A stretch of DNA of 25,148 nucleotides from JAWLHA01 sp041690535 (GTDB taxonomy: Bacteria > Pseudomonadota > Gammaproteobacteria > Thiohalomonadales > Thiohalomonadaceae): NCBI GenBank assembly GCA_041690535.1, contig JAWLHA010000060.1, forward strand, positions 1-25,148. Reading direction: 5' to 3'. The translations under genes were made by a program, and so were the position numbers. Within the stretch, counting starts at the first letter, position 1. Each line of letters opens with the position of its first letter. Of the stretch, positions 17,014-23,942 are shown piece after piece. The notes beneath the pieces are model-generated. The model searched no databases. It worked only from the letters and a program-made list of their open reading frames with translations, and was not told the origin of the DNA.

Positions 17014-19107
17014 TTACTGCGCTCGGGCTTCCGTGGCCATCGGAAAGGCCAGCAACGGCACGTAGTCGGCCTCGTAGGTGCCTCCCTGCTCGTAGGGAAG
17101 TTCAGGGTCGATCAAGGTTTCGGCGATGCCAACCCCATAGGTGATACTGGCCGGATCCGTGTCGACCGGCCGATCGGCAATGATGTCACCGGCCTGGTAG
17201 GCGGTCCCGTCCTGGCGGGTAAAAGCGGTTTCGGCGGTGCGGAAGTAGCGGTAGGTGAAAGGCGTGCTTTCGAATACGTCCTTGCCCAAATCGTAGCGCT
17301 GGGTCACTACGACTTGCCGATAGCGGGCCGCGCCGGCGAGGGCCTGCGCACGGGGCGGGTAGAGCAGTGCGCCGTGCAGGGATCCGTCGAGGTCCAAGTA
17401 TTCCTTGCGGGCGGTCATCTCGCGCATGAGCGCCTGGCGCAGGCGCTGCGCGGCAAGGAGCGCCTCGGGGCTGCCGGTATCAAGGGTCGGCCAATCGGCG
17501 CTATAGCCGCTCGCCTCGGTAATGCGTCCAGCCAGGAACGCTTCAAGTGTCGGTGGCATATCGCCATAGAGGCTGGCCCCGACCACATGATCCAAAAAGA
17601 AGCGGTATTCACCAATGCCAAACTTGCGGTTGATCGGATCGCCCAGGCTCGCGCGTCCCGGAGTGTCATCTTGGCCCGCAGAACCGTCGGCGACATAGCC
17701 AAGGTAGTTCATTTCCTGCCACCCCAGGTCGCCGGTAAACTTGCGCGGGAACGACCACGTGCTGTCAATGGTGTTACCGGTGCCGGAGGTAAACTCCCCA
17801 TAGGCGATCCCGGATTGGCGCACGGTGCCGCTGTGGCAACCGATGCACTGGACCAGCTCGGCGGCGCTTTGGGGTCGGAGGGCGCCATCGGCGTTTTCGA
17901 TAAAGGCGGATAGATACCAGCCCGCGCCGTTGTCCGTCCAGCCTTGCCCGGAATTGGCATGGATGGGCGTATCCTCGGTCTTCGAGCCCGGCGGGGCGGC
18001 TGCGGGATTGAACTCTTTGTGCTTGTACATGTAACGCACCTCTTTTACGCGGCGCGAGCGGGTGCCCGGATAGGGGCTGACGCTCGGGTCACTGCCGTCG
18101 GCGGCGGTGTCGACATAGTGCAGCGGATGCGCGAATTCGGTGCCGAGCGGATAGAGTCCGCGCTGCACCTCGACAGTGGAGGCGCCACCGTAGTAGTTGG
18201 CAGGGTCGTTGTCGGCAAGGCGATCCTGGATGGCCCGTTCGAGCAGTTCCAGGTTTGCGCGATAGACGTCCAGGTCGAAGTCGCCCGCGGCGTTGCGCAT
18301 AAAGGCTGCCGGCAAGCGGAGGTAGATACCGGAGACGCTGCCGGTTTGGGGCGTGAAGATGCCGTAAGGCATGAAGTTGACCGCGCGCCAGCCGGTGATC
18401 CAACCGTCGGCATCCTGGAAGCGCCCGTTCGCCGGTTTGCCACTGCGGACGAAACCATCGGGGTCGGCCGGCAGGTCGGCCGGGTCGAGTCCGGGCAGCA
18501 GGCGGAAGGGAGCGTCGACCCCCGAGTCCCAGTCGTGAGGCGTGCCGGGGCGCGCGGCAAAAGCGGCACTCCAGTTGTCCTCGCGGATATAGCTTTGCAT
18601 GTCCCACGTGGCTGGGTCGATGCCGAGGGCGTCGACCGCCGTGCGCAGCCGCTCCGGCCGCAGGGTGTTCTCCCACGGCATGACACTCCCATTAACGACA
18701 AACGGGTAGTTGAGCGCGCCAAAGGCGTACTCGAGTTGCAGATTGCCAACGACAGGCTCGTAACCCGCCTGCGGGCTGTTGTTGCCCAGCCTTTGCTGAA
18801 AAACGCCGTTGGTATGGCAGAACAGACAGGCGTTCTGGGTACCGTGGGAGGTCTCGATGTAGCACTGGGCAGGAATATGTCCGTAGGGATTGCGAAACGT
18901 CGCGCGATCGATGAACTCACCAATAAGCGCCGCCTTGCTTGTCGCGGACGGTTCGCCCTCGCCAGGTGCCGGCTGGGGGTCTGCCAGGTCGGGCGGCTCG
19001 CCGCCCGGGAGTGGCTCTCGCTCCCCGGCAGAACCCTTGCCCGGGTCGCAACCAACGATGAGCGTGCCCGCAAAGGCGAGAAACGGGAGGAATTTGATCG
19101 CGCGCAT
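17014..19107 (-). CDS. Lipoprotein with two c-type heme motifs
   Basis: The product has 697 residues from the ATG at 19107, which has an AAGGTG site. The signal peptide ends in the lipobox LIVGC, so Cys20 would carry the lipid. A proline/glycine/glutamate-rich linker (about 25-55) follows. Heme attachment motifs CxxCH are CLFCH (94-98) and CIGCH (421-425), so a periplasmic or outer-surface diheme protein is likely. I do not recognise the fold of the remaining 500 residues. 'FRNPYGHIPAQCYIETSHGT' before the first heme and 'FGIGEYRFFLDHVVG' later are candidate signatures. A redox role in the cell envelope is inferred from the heme sites. The upstream neighbour on the same strand is a PhoX-like lipoprotein. 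A strong terminator separates them, so this gene probably has its own promoter. Confidence 0.8.
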   Translation of the reverse strand: MRAIKFLPFLAFAGTLIVGCDPGKGSAGEREPLPGGEPPDLADPQPAPGEGEPSATSKAALIGEFIDRATFRNPYGHIPAQCYIETSHGTQNACLFCHTNGVFQQRLGNNSPQAGYEPVVGNLQLEYAFGALNYPFVVNGSVMPWENTLRPERLRTAVDALGIDPATWDMQSYIREDNWSAAFAARPGTPHDWDSGVDAPFRLLPGLDPADLPADPDGFVRSGKPANGRFQDADGWITGWRAVNFMPYGIFTPQTGSVSGIYLRLPAAFMRNAAGDFDLDVYRANLELLERAIQDRLADNDPANYYGGASTVEVQRGLYPLGTEFAHPLHYVDTAADGSDPSVSPYPGTRSRRVKEVRYMYKHKEFNPAAAPPGSKTEDTPIHANSGQGWTDNGAGWYLSAFIENADGALRPQSAAELVQCIGCHSGTVRQSGIAYGEFTSGTGNTIDSTWSFPRKFTGDLGWQEMNYLGYVADGSAGQDDTPGRASLGDPINRKFGIGEYRFFLDHVVGASLYGDMPPTLEAFLAGRITEASGYSADWPTLDTGSPEALLAAQRLRQALMREMTARKEYLDLDGSLHGALLYPPRAQALAGAARYRQVVVTQRYDLGKDVFESTPFTYRYFRTAETAFTRQDGTAYQAGDIIADRPVDTDPASITYGVGIAETLIDPELPYEQGGTYEADYVPLLAFPMATEARAQ

Positions 19108-19138
19108 TCGTTCACCTTGAAGTCAAACTAAAAGAAGA

Positions 19139-19167
19139 GGCCGGAGAGCGTCAAACGCCCTCCGGCC
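19139..19167 (-). terminator. Intrinsic terminator between the two lipoprotein genes
   Basis: GGCCGGAG (19139-19146) and CTCCGGCC (19160-19167) pair perfectly, with a further inner pairing GCGT/ACGC around CAA. On the minus strand the hairpin is followed by TCTTCTTTTAGTTTG. It lies 28 bases after the stop of the PhoX-like gene and 32 bases before the start of the heme lipoprotein gene. Confidence 0.8.
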
Positions 19168-19194
19168 AGAGGTACTGCAGTTCAGCCTAATGCA

Positions 19195-21177
19195 TTACAG
19201 CCCGGGGATACCGCCGATGTAGCCGACGTTGGCCTCCAGCTGGTAGTTGAGCACGCCCTTGGCATTCTTGCCGTGGAGCTTCTCGGCCTCGGCTGCCAGC
19301 GCAGCCTTGACGTCGGCCGGCATGGTCTTGATCCACTCGCCCTGGTGCTGGTTGTTGCTCATGATGTAGGCGTGGCCATTCATGTTCTCCAGCACCTGCA
19401 GACCGGTGGCCTCGGCGCCGGAGGGCAGGCTCAGGATGCGGCTCAACTTGCCGGTGTCGACGTTGTAAGCCCAGACGAAGTTGTTGACGTGGGTGCCGGA
19501 GTCCTCGCCGATGAACAGGGTGCGCATCTTCTCGGAGAAGAACATGTTGTCGGGGTTGGCGACCTTCTCCGGATGGGCGATGTTGCCCAGCCCGTCGGCG
19601 GCGATGTCCTCACCCAGCAGCGCCTTGGGCACGTACATGCTGATACCCACCCAATCGCTGTCGATGGCGGTGCCGTCGGTGTCCTTCTGATCTGCGGCCA
19701 TCTGCACTTCATAGCTGGCGCCGGCGTTGATCTTCGCCACCTGGATGTGGTCCGCCGGGCCGGTCGGATCGGCCAGCATGCCCTTGTCCACGTAGGACAT
19801 GGCGATGTAGAGCTTCTTGTCGGCCCGGTTGACGGCCACGCCTTCCATCTTGTTGAACTCGGTGGTGGCGCCCAGGTAGGCGGCGTAGCGACGGCTCTCC
19901 AGGAAGGCGGCCGCCTGCTCCATGCCTGGCTTGAGTTTCACGTACTCAGTGGTGGACTGGCCGGCGCGGATCGCCTTGTAGCCGTCGGCGGCCCAGGTCG
20001 GGGTGGCGGCCTCAGTGGTGATGTCGAAGATGTCGGTGAAGGTGATGCCGTCGTCGATGAGGGCCTTGATCTCCGCATCGGTGGCGTGGCCGAGCTTGAC
20101 CCAGCTCAGCTTGGCCGAGCCGCCGTTGGCGGCGTGCTCCTGCGTCCACTTGGCGGCGTACAGGGTACCGGCGGAGAGGTCCTTGGCGGTGTCGGCCACG
20201 TACATGAAGAGGCCGACCTGGGTGCCGTCGTCGCCGAAGTAGGCGGTGCGCTCGTCGGGCATCACCAGGGTCTGCTCCCAAGTGCCGCGACCCATGCTGT
20301 AGTGCTTGACCACCGAGGTGCTGCCGTCGGCAGCGATGGTCACCTCCGGGATGTAACCGTAGGCGTAGGGATTGGCGGTCTTGGCATCGTTGAAGTACAG
20401 CTCGGTCATAGCCTTGACGCCGTTCAGCGTGGAATTACCCTGGCTGCCGTCGGCATTCACGAAGTAGAGGTCATAGTCTTCTTCGGAACCCAGGTGGGTA
20501 TTCCACGGGCTTTGCGAGCCGAAGCAGGGGATCCACAGGCCGTCCACGCCGGAGAAGTCGATGGGCTCTTGGGCGACCGCCTTCAGGGCGCCGGTGTCGG
20601 TGTCCTGGCCAATTTCGGTCAGAGTCATGCTCATGGGCATGCGCGTGTACCAACCCTCGGTCTTGTTGGCAGGGGCACCGTTGCCCAGAATCCAGTCGTA
20701 CTCGTAGTGAGTGACCAGGTAGGGCTTGCCCTCGATGCTGAGCAGACTGTTGGCATCAGGGGTCTCGGCCACGACCGGGTCGCCGTTCAGGTCGACCAGC
20801 GGCGTGCCATCCGCGGCATAAAGACGACCAGCCTCGTTGCCGCCGCCGATGATGTCGGTGTTCTTGAACAGCACGTTGTAGGAGAGCGGGAACTCCTCCA
20901 CCAGGCCGTTGGTGTAGGTGACGATGGCCTTGGAGGTGGTGACGGTGCTCACCAGATCGGTGCTGCTGGCCGGGGCGGGGGTGTGGGTGAACTCGATGGA
21001 GGCGAACTCCTTGGGGGGAAGAGTCGCTTCCGGGCCGGCAGGTCCCTGGGGACCGGTATCGCCCTTCGGGCCTGGCGCGCCGTCCTCGCCTTGGCAACCG
21101 GCCAGGGCGACACCGAGGAAAACCGCGGAGGTCAGAAGCGCAAGGGGCTTCCTACGAAAAGGAGCGTGCAAAGACAT
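19195..21177 (-). CDS. PhoX/DUF839-like lipoprotein with a collagen-like linker
   Basis: The product has 660 residues from the ATG at 21177, with a GAGAGGG site four bases upstream. The signal ends LAGC, so Cys28 is the likely lipid site. Next come seven Gly-X-Y triplets (residues 30-50, GEDGAPGPKGDTGPQGPAG), a collagen-like spacer. The rest resembles PhoX (Pfam DUF839): 'SQSPWNTHLGSEED' (221-234) in place of the family's TPWGTWxTxEE, 'KMEGVAVNRADKKLYIAMS' with Glu445, and 'NPDNMFFSEKMRTLFIGEDSG' with Asp543. PhoX enzymes are calcium- and iron-dependent alkaline phosphatases. The motifs are altered enough that phosphatase activity is only probable. Usual PhoX is Tat-exported. Here a lipoprotein signal is used, and the RRK near the start is not a clear Tat motif. 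Confidence 0.82.
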   Translation of the reverse strand: MSLHAPFRRKPLALLTSAVFLGVALAGCQGEDGAPGPKGDTGPQGPAGPEATLPPKEFASIEFTHTPAPASSTDLVSTVTTSKAIVTYTNGLVEEFPLSYNVLFKNTDIIGGGNEAGRLYAADGTPLVDLNGDPVVAETPDANSLLSIEGKPYLVTHYEYDWILGNGAPANKTEGWYTRMPMSMTLTEIGQDTDTGALKAVAQEPIDFSGVDGLWIPCFGSQSPWNTHLGSEEDYDLYFVNADGSQGNSTLNGVKAMTELYFNDAKTANPYAYGYIPEVTIAADGSTSVVKHYSMGRGTWEQTLVMPDERTAYFGDDGTQVGLFMYVADTAKDLSAGTLYAAKWTQEHAANGGSAKLSWVKLGHATDAEIKALIDDGITFTDIFDITTEAATPTWAADGYKAIRAGQSTTEYVKLKPGMEQAAAFLESRRYAAYLGATTEFNKMEGVAVNRADKKLYIAMSYVDKGMLADPTGPADHIQVAKINAGASYEVQMAADQKDTDGTAIDSDWVGISMYVPKALLGEDIAADGLGNIAHPEKVANPDNMFFSEKMRTLFIGEDSGTHVNNFVWAYNVDTGKLSRILSLPSGAEATGLQVLENMNGHAYIMSNNQHQGEWIKTMPADVKAALAAEAEKLHGKNAKGVLNYQLEANVGYIGGIPGL

Positions 21178-21270
21178 AGTACCCTCTCAGTGGTTGTTGT
21201 CCAGGTCGGATTCTGAGAGAGCGCCATTACGAGGATATTTAAGGCTTGTGGCAAAAAACTTACAGCTTCG

Positions 21271-21445
21271 GGTAACTACTCGCCCCCTGTCATTCCCGCG
21301 AAGGCGGGAATCCAGTCTGGTCAAGGCTGAGAAGGTAAGAGTGTTTGATCCTCCCTGCGCAAGTGGAGAACACCACGTTCACTTGTTACTTTTCTGGATT
21401 CCCGCCTTCGCGGGAATGACGGTTTCGGGGGGGCGAGTAGATACC
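21271..21445. mobile_element. MITE-like inverted repeat, family B, with a 7-bp target duplication
   Basis: The left arm 21271-21315 begins GGTAACTACTCGCCCCC and continues GTCATTCCCGCGAAGGCGGG. The right arm 21394-21445 is its complement, with one base change near the tip and about eight extra bases. AGCTTCG occurs directly before (21264-21270) and directly after (21446-21452), consistent with a target-site duplication. The inner parts are the ATTCCCGC...GCGGGAAT type known from many proteobacteria and similar to neisserial dRS3. The 78-base middle has no gene. It lies between the divergent PhoX-like and MerR genes. Confidence 0.85.
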
Positions 21446-21511
21446 AGCTTCGTTGGAATATGCCATCGCTCAAGCAACCACGCTTTCTTCCGCTGCATAA
21501 TTGAGGTTGAT

Positions 21512-21862
21512 ATGAAAATCGGGCAAGCCGCAGCACAGGCCGGTGTGACCGTCAGAGCCATTCGCCATTATGAGAATTTGGGGCTTGTCGCGCCAAAGTA
21601 CGGCACCAACGGATACAGGATCTATGATCAGGAGTGCGTGGAGCGGATTGGCTTCATCCGCTGCTGCAAAGAGCATGGTTTTACCCTCCTTGAAATTTCA
21701 ACCGTTCTCCTCGCTTCCGGTGTCAAGTTTGACCGCGATGGTGCTGTCGCGCTGATTCGGCAAAAGCGAGCGGAATACCTGCGGCAGCAGGAGGAGTTGG
21801 TTCAGCGCATTGAGGGGCTGGATGCCTTGCTGCAGCGGTTGTCAGTGCCCGAGTCCTCTTGA
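21512..21862 (+). CDS. MerR-family transcriptional regulator
   Basis: The product has 116 residues from the ATG at 21512, which has GAGG five bases upstream. A longer open frame continues far upstream through the MITE and is not credible. Residues 1-70 are a MerR winged helix: 'MKIGQAAAQAGVTVRAIRHYENLGLVAPKYGTNGYRIYDQE', then 'FIRCCKEHGFTLLEIS'. Residues 82-112 form the long dimerisation helix. There is no large effector domain. Cysteines at 42, 51 and 52 lie in the DNA-binding part and do not make a typical C-terminal metal-binding loop. The signal sensed is therefore unknown. Its stop codon overlaps the -35 box of a MerR-style promoter driving the next gene, which is the probable target. 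Confidence 0.9.
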   Translation: MKIGQAAAQAGVTVRAIRHYENLGLVAPKYGTNGYRIYDQECVERIGFIRCCKEHGFTLLEISTVLLASGVKFDRDGAVALIRQKRAEYLRQQEELVQRIEGLDALLQRLSVPESS

Positions 21863-21890
21863 CCTTTACGCTGGCGTCAGGGTTTAGGCT
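21859..21890 (+). promoter_or_regulatory. MerR-type promoter with a 20-bp spacer and operator dyad
   Basis: A -35 box TTGACC (21859-21864) and a -10 box TAGGCT (21885-21890) are separated by 20 bases. That is longer than the sigma-70 optimum of 17 and typical of promoters untwisted by MerR proteins. The spacer holds an imperfect dyad, CCTTTACGCTGGCGTCAGGG (21863-21882; 7 of 10 pairs match). The -35 box overlaps the stop codon of the merR gene, and the oxidoreductase start is 31 bases after the -10 box. Confidence 0.72.
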
Positions 21891-21920
21891 TGTCCCCGAA
21901 CAACATGCGGAGGAAAGTCA

Positions 21921-22853
21921 ATGCGCCGGGTCGAGTATGAGGAGTACGGGGAACCGGATGTTCTCAAAGTGGTAGCCGTTGCCGAGCCAAGGCTGTCGAA
22001 GGGTGATCAAGTGTTGGTGCAGGTGGCCGCCTCGTCAATCAACGCAATTGACTGGAAGAACAGGCAAGGGCGGTTTCGGCTCGTTTCCGGGTTGATCCGG
22101 CCGCGCACCAGGCAGGGGTTCGATTTGGTCGGTCGTGTTGTTGAGGTAGGGGGCGAGGTCAGCCGGCTCCAGCCGGGGGATTGGGTCATCGGTCTTCTTG
22201 GCAACCTGGTCGGGGGAGCTTTCGCCGAACGCGTCGTCGCCAGTGAGAATCAGCTCACAAAGGTCAATCGGAACGGCGATATCCACTCTCTTGCCGGAAT
22301 GCCGTTGGCGGCCAGCACGGCATGGATTGCACTTTTTGAAAAGGGTGACTTGAAACCGGCCAAGCGGGTTCTAGTGAACGGCGGCAGTAGCGGTGTAGGC
22401 AGTTATGCTATCCAGATTGCCCGCGCCCACGGGGCGGAGGTCACCGCGGTCTGCAGTAGTGCAAATGGCGAGTTTTGCGAAGAACTTGGTGCACATCGCG
22501 TGATCGATTATGCGGTTGGTGATTTTGTGCGCTCGGATTCCACCTATGACATCATCTTCGATGTGGTGAATAACCGCTCGCTGCGGGAGGTCAAACGAAT
22601 ATTGGCAATGGAAGGGAATTACATCGGCACAATTCCCGTGCCTCGATTGATTCGAGAGATCATGACTAGCCCGCGAGCGCATTTTGTTGCTGTAAGGCCG
22701 GACAAGAACGTGCTGGCTTGCTTGGTACAGCTTTATGAGCAGGGCACCTTGAGGACCCCTGTGGACCGGGTTTACGGATTATCCGAGATTGTGGATGCGC
22801 ACCGTTACGCGGAGCGGTCGCGAACCCGTGGCAAGGTGATCATTGAGATTTGA
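21921..22853 (+). CDS. Zinc-independent MDR-family NAD(P)-dependent oxidoreductase (quinone reductase-like)
   Basis: The product has 310 residues from the ATG at 21921, with a GGAGGAAA ribosome site. The N-terminal GroES-like domain contains 'VLVQVAASSINAIDWKNRQGRF' and 'QGFDLVGRVVEVGGEV'. The nucleotide-binding loop is GGSSGVG at residues 154-160, followed by 'SYAIQIARAHGAEVTAVCSSANGEFCEELGAHRVIDY'. The catalytic and structural zinc cysteines of true alcohol dehydrogenases are absent, so the quinone or enone reductase branch is more likely. The substrate is unknown. MerR control suggests induction by an electrophile, aldehyde or similar stress, which is inference. G+C looks lower than in the rph-hemW region, which would fit transfer. 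Confidence 0.88.
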   Translation: MRRVEYEEYGEPDVLKVVAVAEPRLSKGDQVLVQVAASSINAIDWKNRQGRFRLVSGLIRPRTRQGFDLVGRVVEVGGEVSRLQPGDWVIGLLGNLVGGAFAERVVASENQLTKVNRNGDIHSLAGMPLAASTAWIALFEKGDLKPAKRVLVNGGSSGVGSYAIQIARAHGAEVTAVCSSANGEFCEELGAHRVIDYAVGDFVRSDSTYDIIFDVVNNRSLREVKRILAMEGNYIGTIPVPRLIREIMTSPRAHFVAVRPDKNVLACLVQLYEQGTLRTPVDRVYGLSEIVDAHRYAERSRTRGKVIIEI

Positions 22854-23276
22854 TGCCCCCTATCACGTATAGAGAAACAGCAATCGAAGGGCGTTTCCCT
22901 CCGAGTGCACAAGGCGGTCCGGCGTGATGAAAACTGCCATGAACAATCTGATGTGCCAGACATCGAGCTGACCTTCGGTTTGCCGCCGGAAGCCCCGCCC
23001 GAGGAATTTCTGTGGCTTTCGGACCGAACAGTCCGGTATGGCCGAGCTGCAGTCCATGCTCGAAGCAGATTGTTCGATGGCGGCGTCCAAAAGGTGGTCA
23101 ATCCGGGGCTCCTCCGCGTCGTCCCTGGAGAGGCTGCCCTGCGTTGCACCGCTGGACGAGATCGTTAGCATGCACAGTGAAAGATTTGCCCCCGGGCGTT
23201 GCCCTTCCCTCCCCGTGTCTCGTGGGTTGATTGACCAGGGACGGCCGAGAACCGTCCAGATACGATACGAAGGGGC
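22854..23276. other. Gene-free stretch before the tetR gene
   Basis: This stretch is 423 bases long. Several open frames on both strands cross it, the best being + frames 22905-23168 and from 23038, but none has a convincing ribosome site or a sequence I recognise. A short hairpin, GGACGG...CCGTCC (23239-23256), lies just before the regulator. It may hold a decayed gene or the regulator's promoter region. Confidence 0.4.
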
Positions 23277-23304
23277 ATGCCGCGCCTTGACTTTATCCGA
23301 AACA

Positions 23305-23323
23305 ATGTTAACACTGTTAACAT
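23305..23323. promoter_or_regulatory. Operator 1: perfect 19-bp palindrome at the tetR start
   Basis: ATGTTAACACTGTTAACAT is a perfect palindrome. Its 15-bp core, GTTAACACTGTTAAC (23307-23321), occurs again in reverse complement at 23913-23927. It touches the ATG at 23322 and lies 16 bases after a TTGACT that could be a -35 box. It is probably the autoregulatory site of the TetR protein. Confidence 0.8.
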
Positions 23324-23897
23324 GCGTGACAGTAAAGAACAGATCCTTACCTGTGCCCGCGACCTCTTTCTTGATGAAGGGCTGGTGCATTTCTCCATGC
23401 GCAAGGTGGCCCAGTGTGCGGGGCTCAGCGCCACGGCGATCTACCGCCACTACGCCAACAAGGATGAATTGCTGTTCAACGTCCTGTTGCGCGGCTTTCG
23501 CCTCTTCGCCGAGTACCTTGGACGGGTGAGCGAATCGCAGATGCCGCTCGATTGCCTGAAAGAAACGGCCGCCGCCTACCTGGCGTTCGCGCTCAAGGAG
23601 TGCGCCTACTACGAGGTGATGTTCATGAGCAGTGAGCAGATCACTGGCCTGAAGCGATTGAATGAGGACGGGGCGGCAGAAATGCAGCAAACCTTCGAGA
23701 CCTTGCGACGGCGCGTGCAACGGGCTATCGATGGCGGCGTGCTGCGCAGCCACGACAGCTACCGGGCCGCCTTCGGGATCTGGGCCTACGCCCATGGGCA
23801 GATCTCCCTCTACCTGGGGGGCCGTGCGGGAATGGATCGCGGCGCCTTCATCGACAACTACCATCGGTTGATGGCGGGCTACCTGGAAGGCCAATAA
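23322..23897 (+). CDS. TetR/AcrR-family transcriptional regulator
   Basis: The product has 191 residues from the ATG at 23322. An upstream ATG at 23277 would add 15 residues (206 in all). I prefer 23322 because family members begin about this far before the first helix, and because the extra residues would be encoded by the operator palindrome. Neither start has a well-spaced ribosome site, so a leaderless message is possible. The N-terminal helix-turn-helix is 'FSMRKVAQCAGLSATAIYRHYANKDELLFNVLL' (about residues 24-56). The C-terminal ligand domain is helical, and the ligand is unknown. The palindromes on both sides of the gene suggest repression of itself and of the hydrolase gene 45 bases downstream. 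Confidence 0.88.
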   Translation: MRDSKEQILTCARDLFLDEGLVHFSMRKVAQCAGLSATAIYRHYANKDELLFNVLLRGFRLFAEYLGRVSESQMPLDCLKETAAAYLAFALKECAYYEVMFMSSEQITGLKRLNEDGAAEMQQTFETLRRRVQRAIDGGVLRSHDSYRAAFGIWAYAHGQISLYLGGRAGMDRGAFIDNYHRLMAGYLEGQ

Positions 23898-23912
23898 TAT
23901 TTTTCGCAATCG

Positions 23913-23927
23913 GTTAACAGTGTTAAC
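23913..23927. promoter_or_regulatory. Operator 2: palindrome before the hydrolase gene
   Basis: GTTAACAGTGTTAAC is a perfect 15-bp palindrome around one central base and the exact reverse complement of the core of operator 1. It is 15 bases before the hydrolase start and just after an AT-rich stretch (AATAATATTTTT, about 23894-23905) that may hold a -10 box. Confidence 0.8.
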
Positions 23928-23942
23928 AGCGGAGCCGACAGT

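Noticed and set aside
19273..21216. 647-residue + strand frame opposite the PhoX-like gene
   Set aside because: Antisense shadow rich in Gly/Val/His with no recognisable domain.
20918..21862. Upstream extension of the MerR frame to 314 residues
   Set aside because: The extension crosses the PhoX-like gene start and the MITE; a good ribosome site precedes the ATG at 21512.
22863..23909. 348-residue minus-strand frame opposite tetR
   Set aside because: Antisense of tetR for two thirds of its length, and the remainder matches nothing I recognise.
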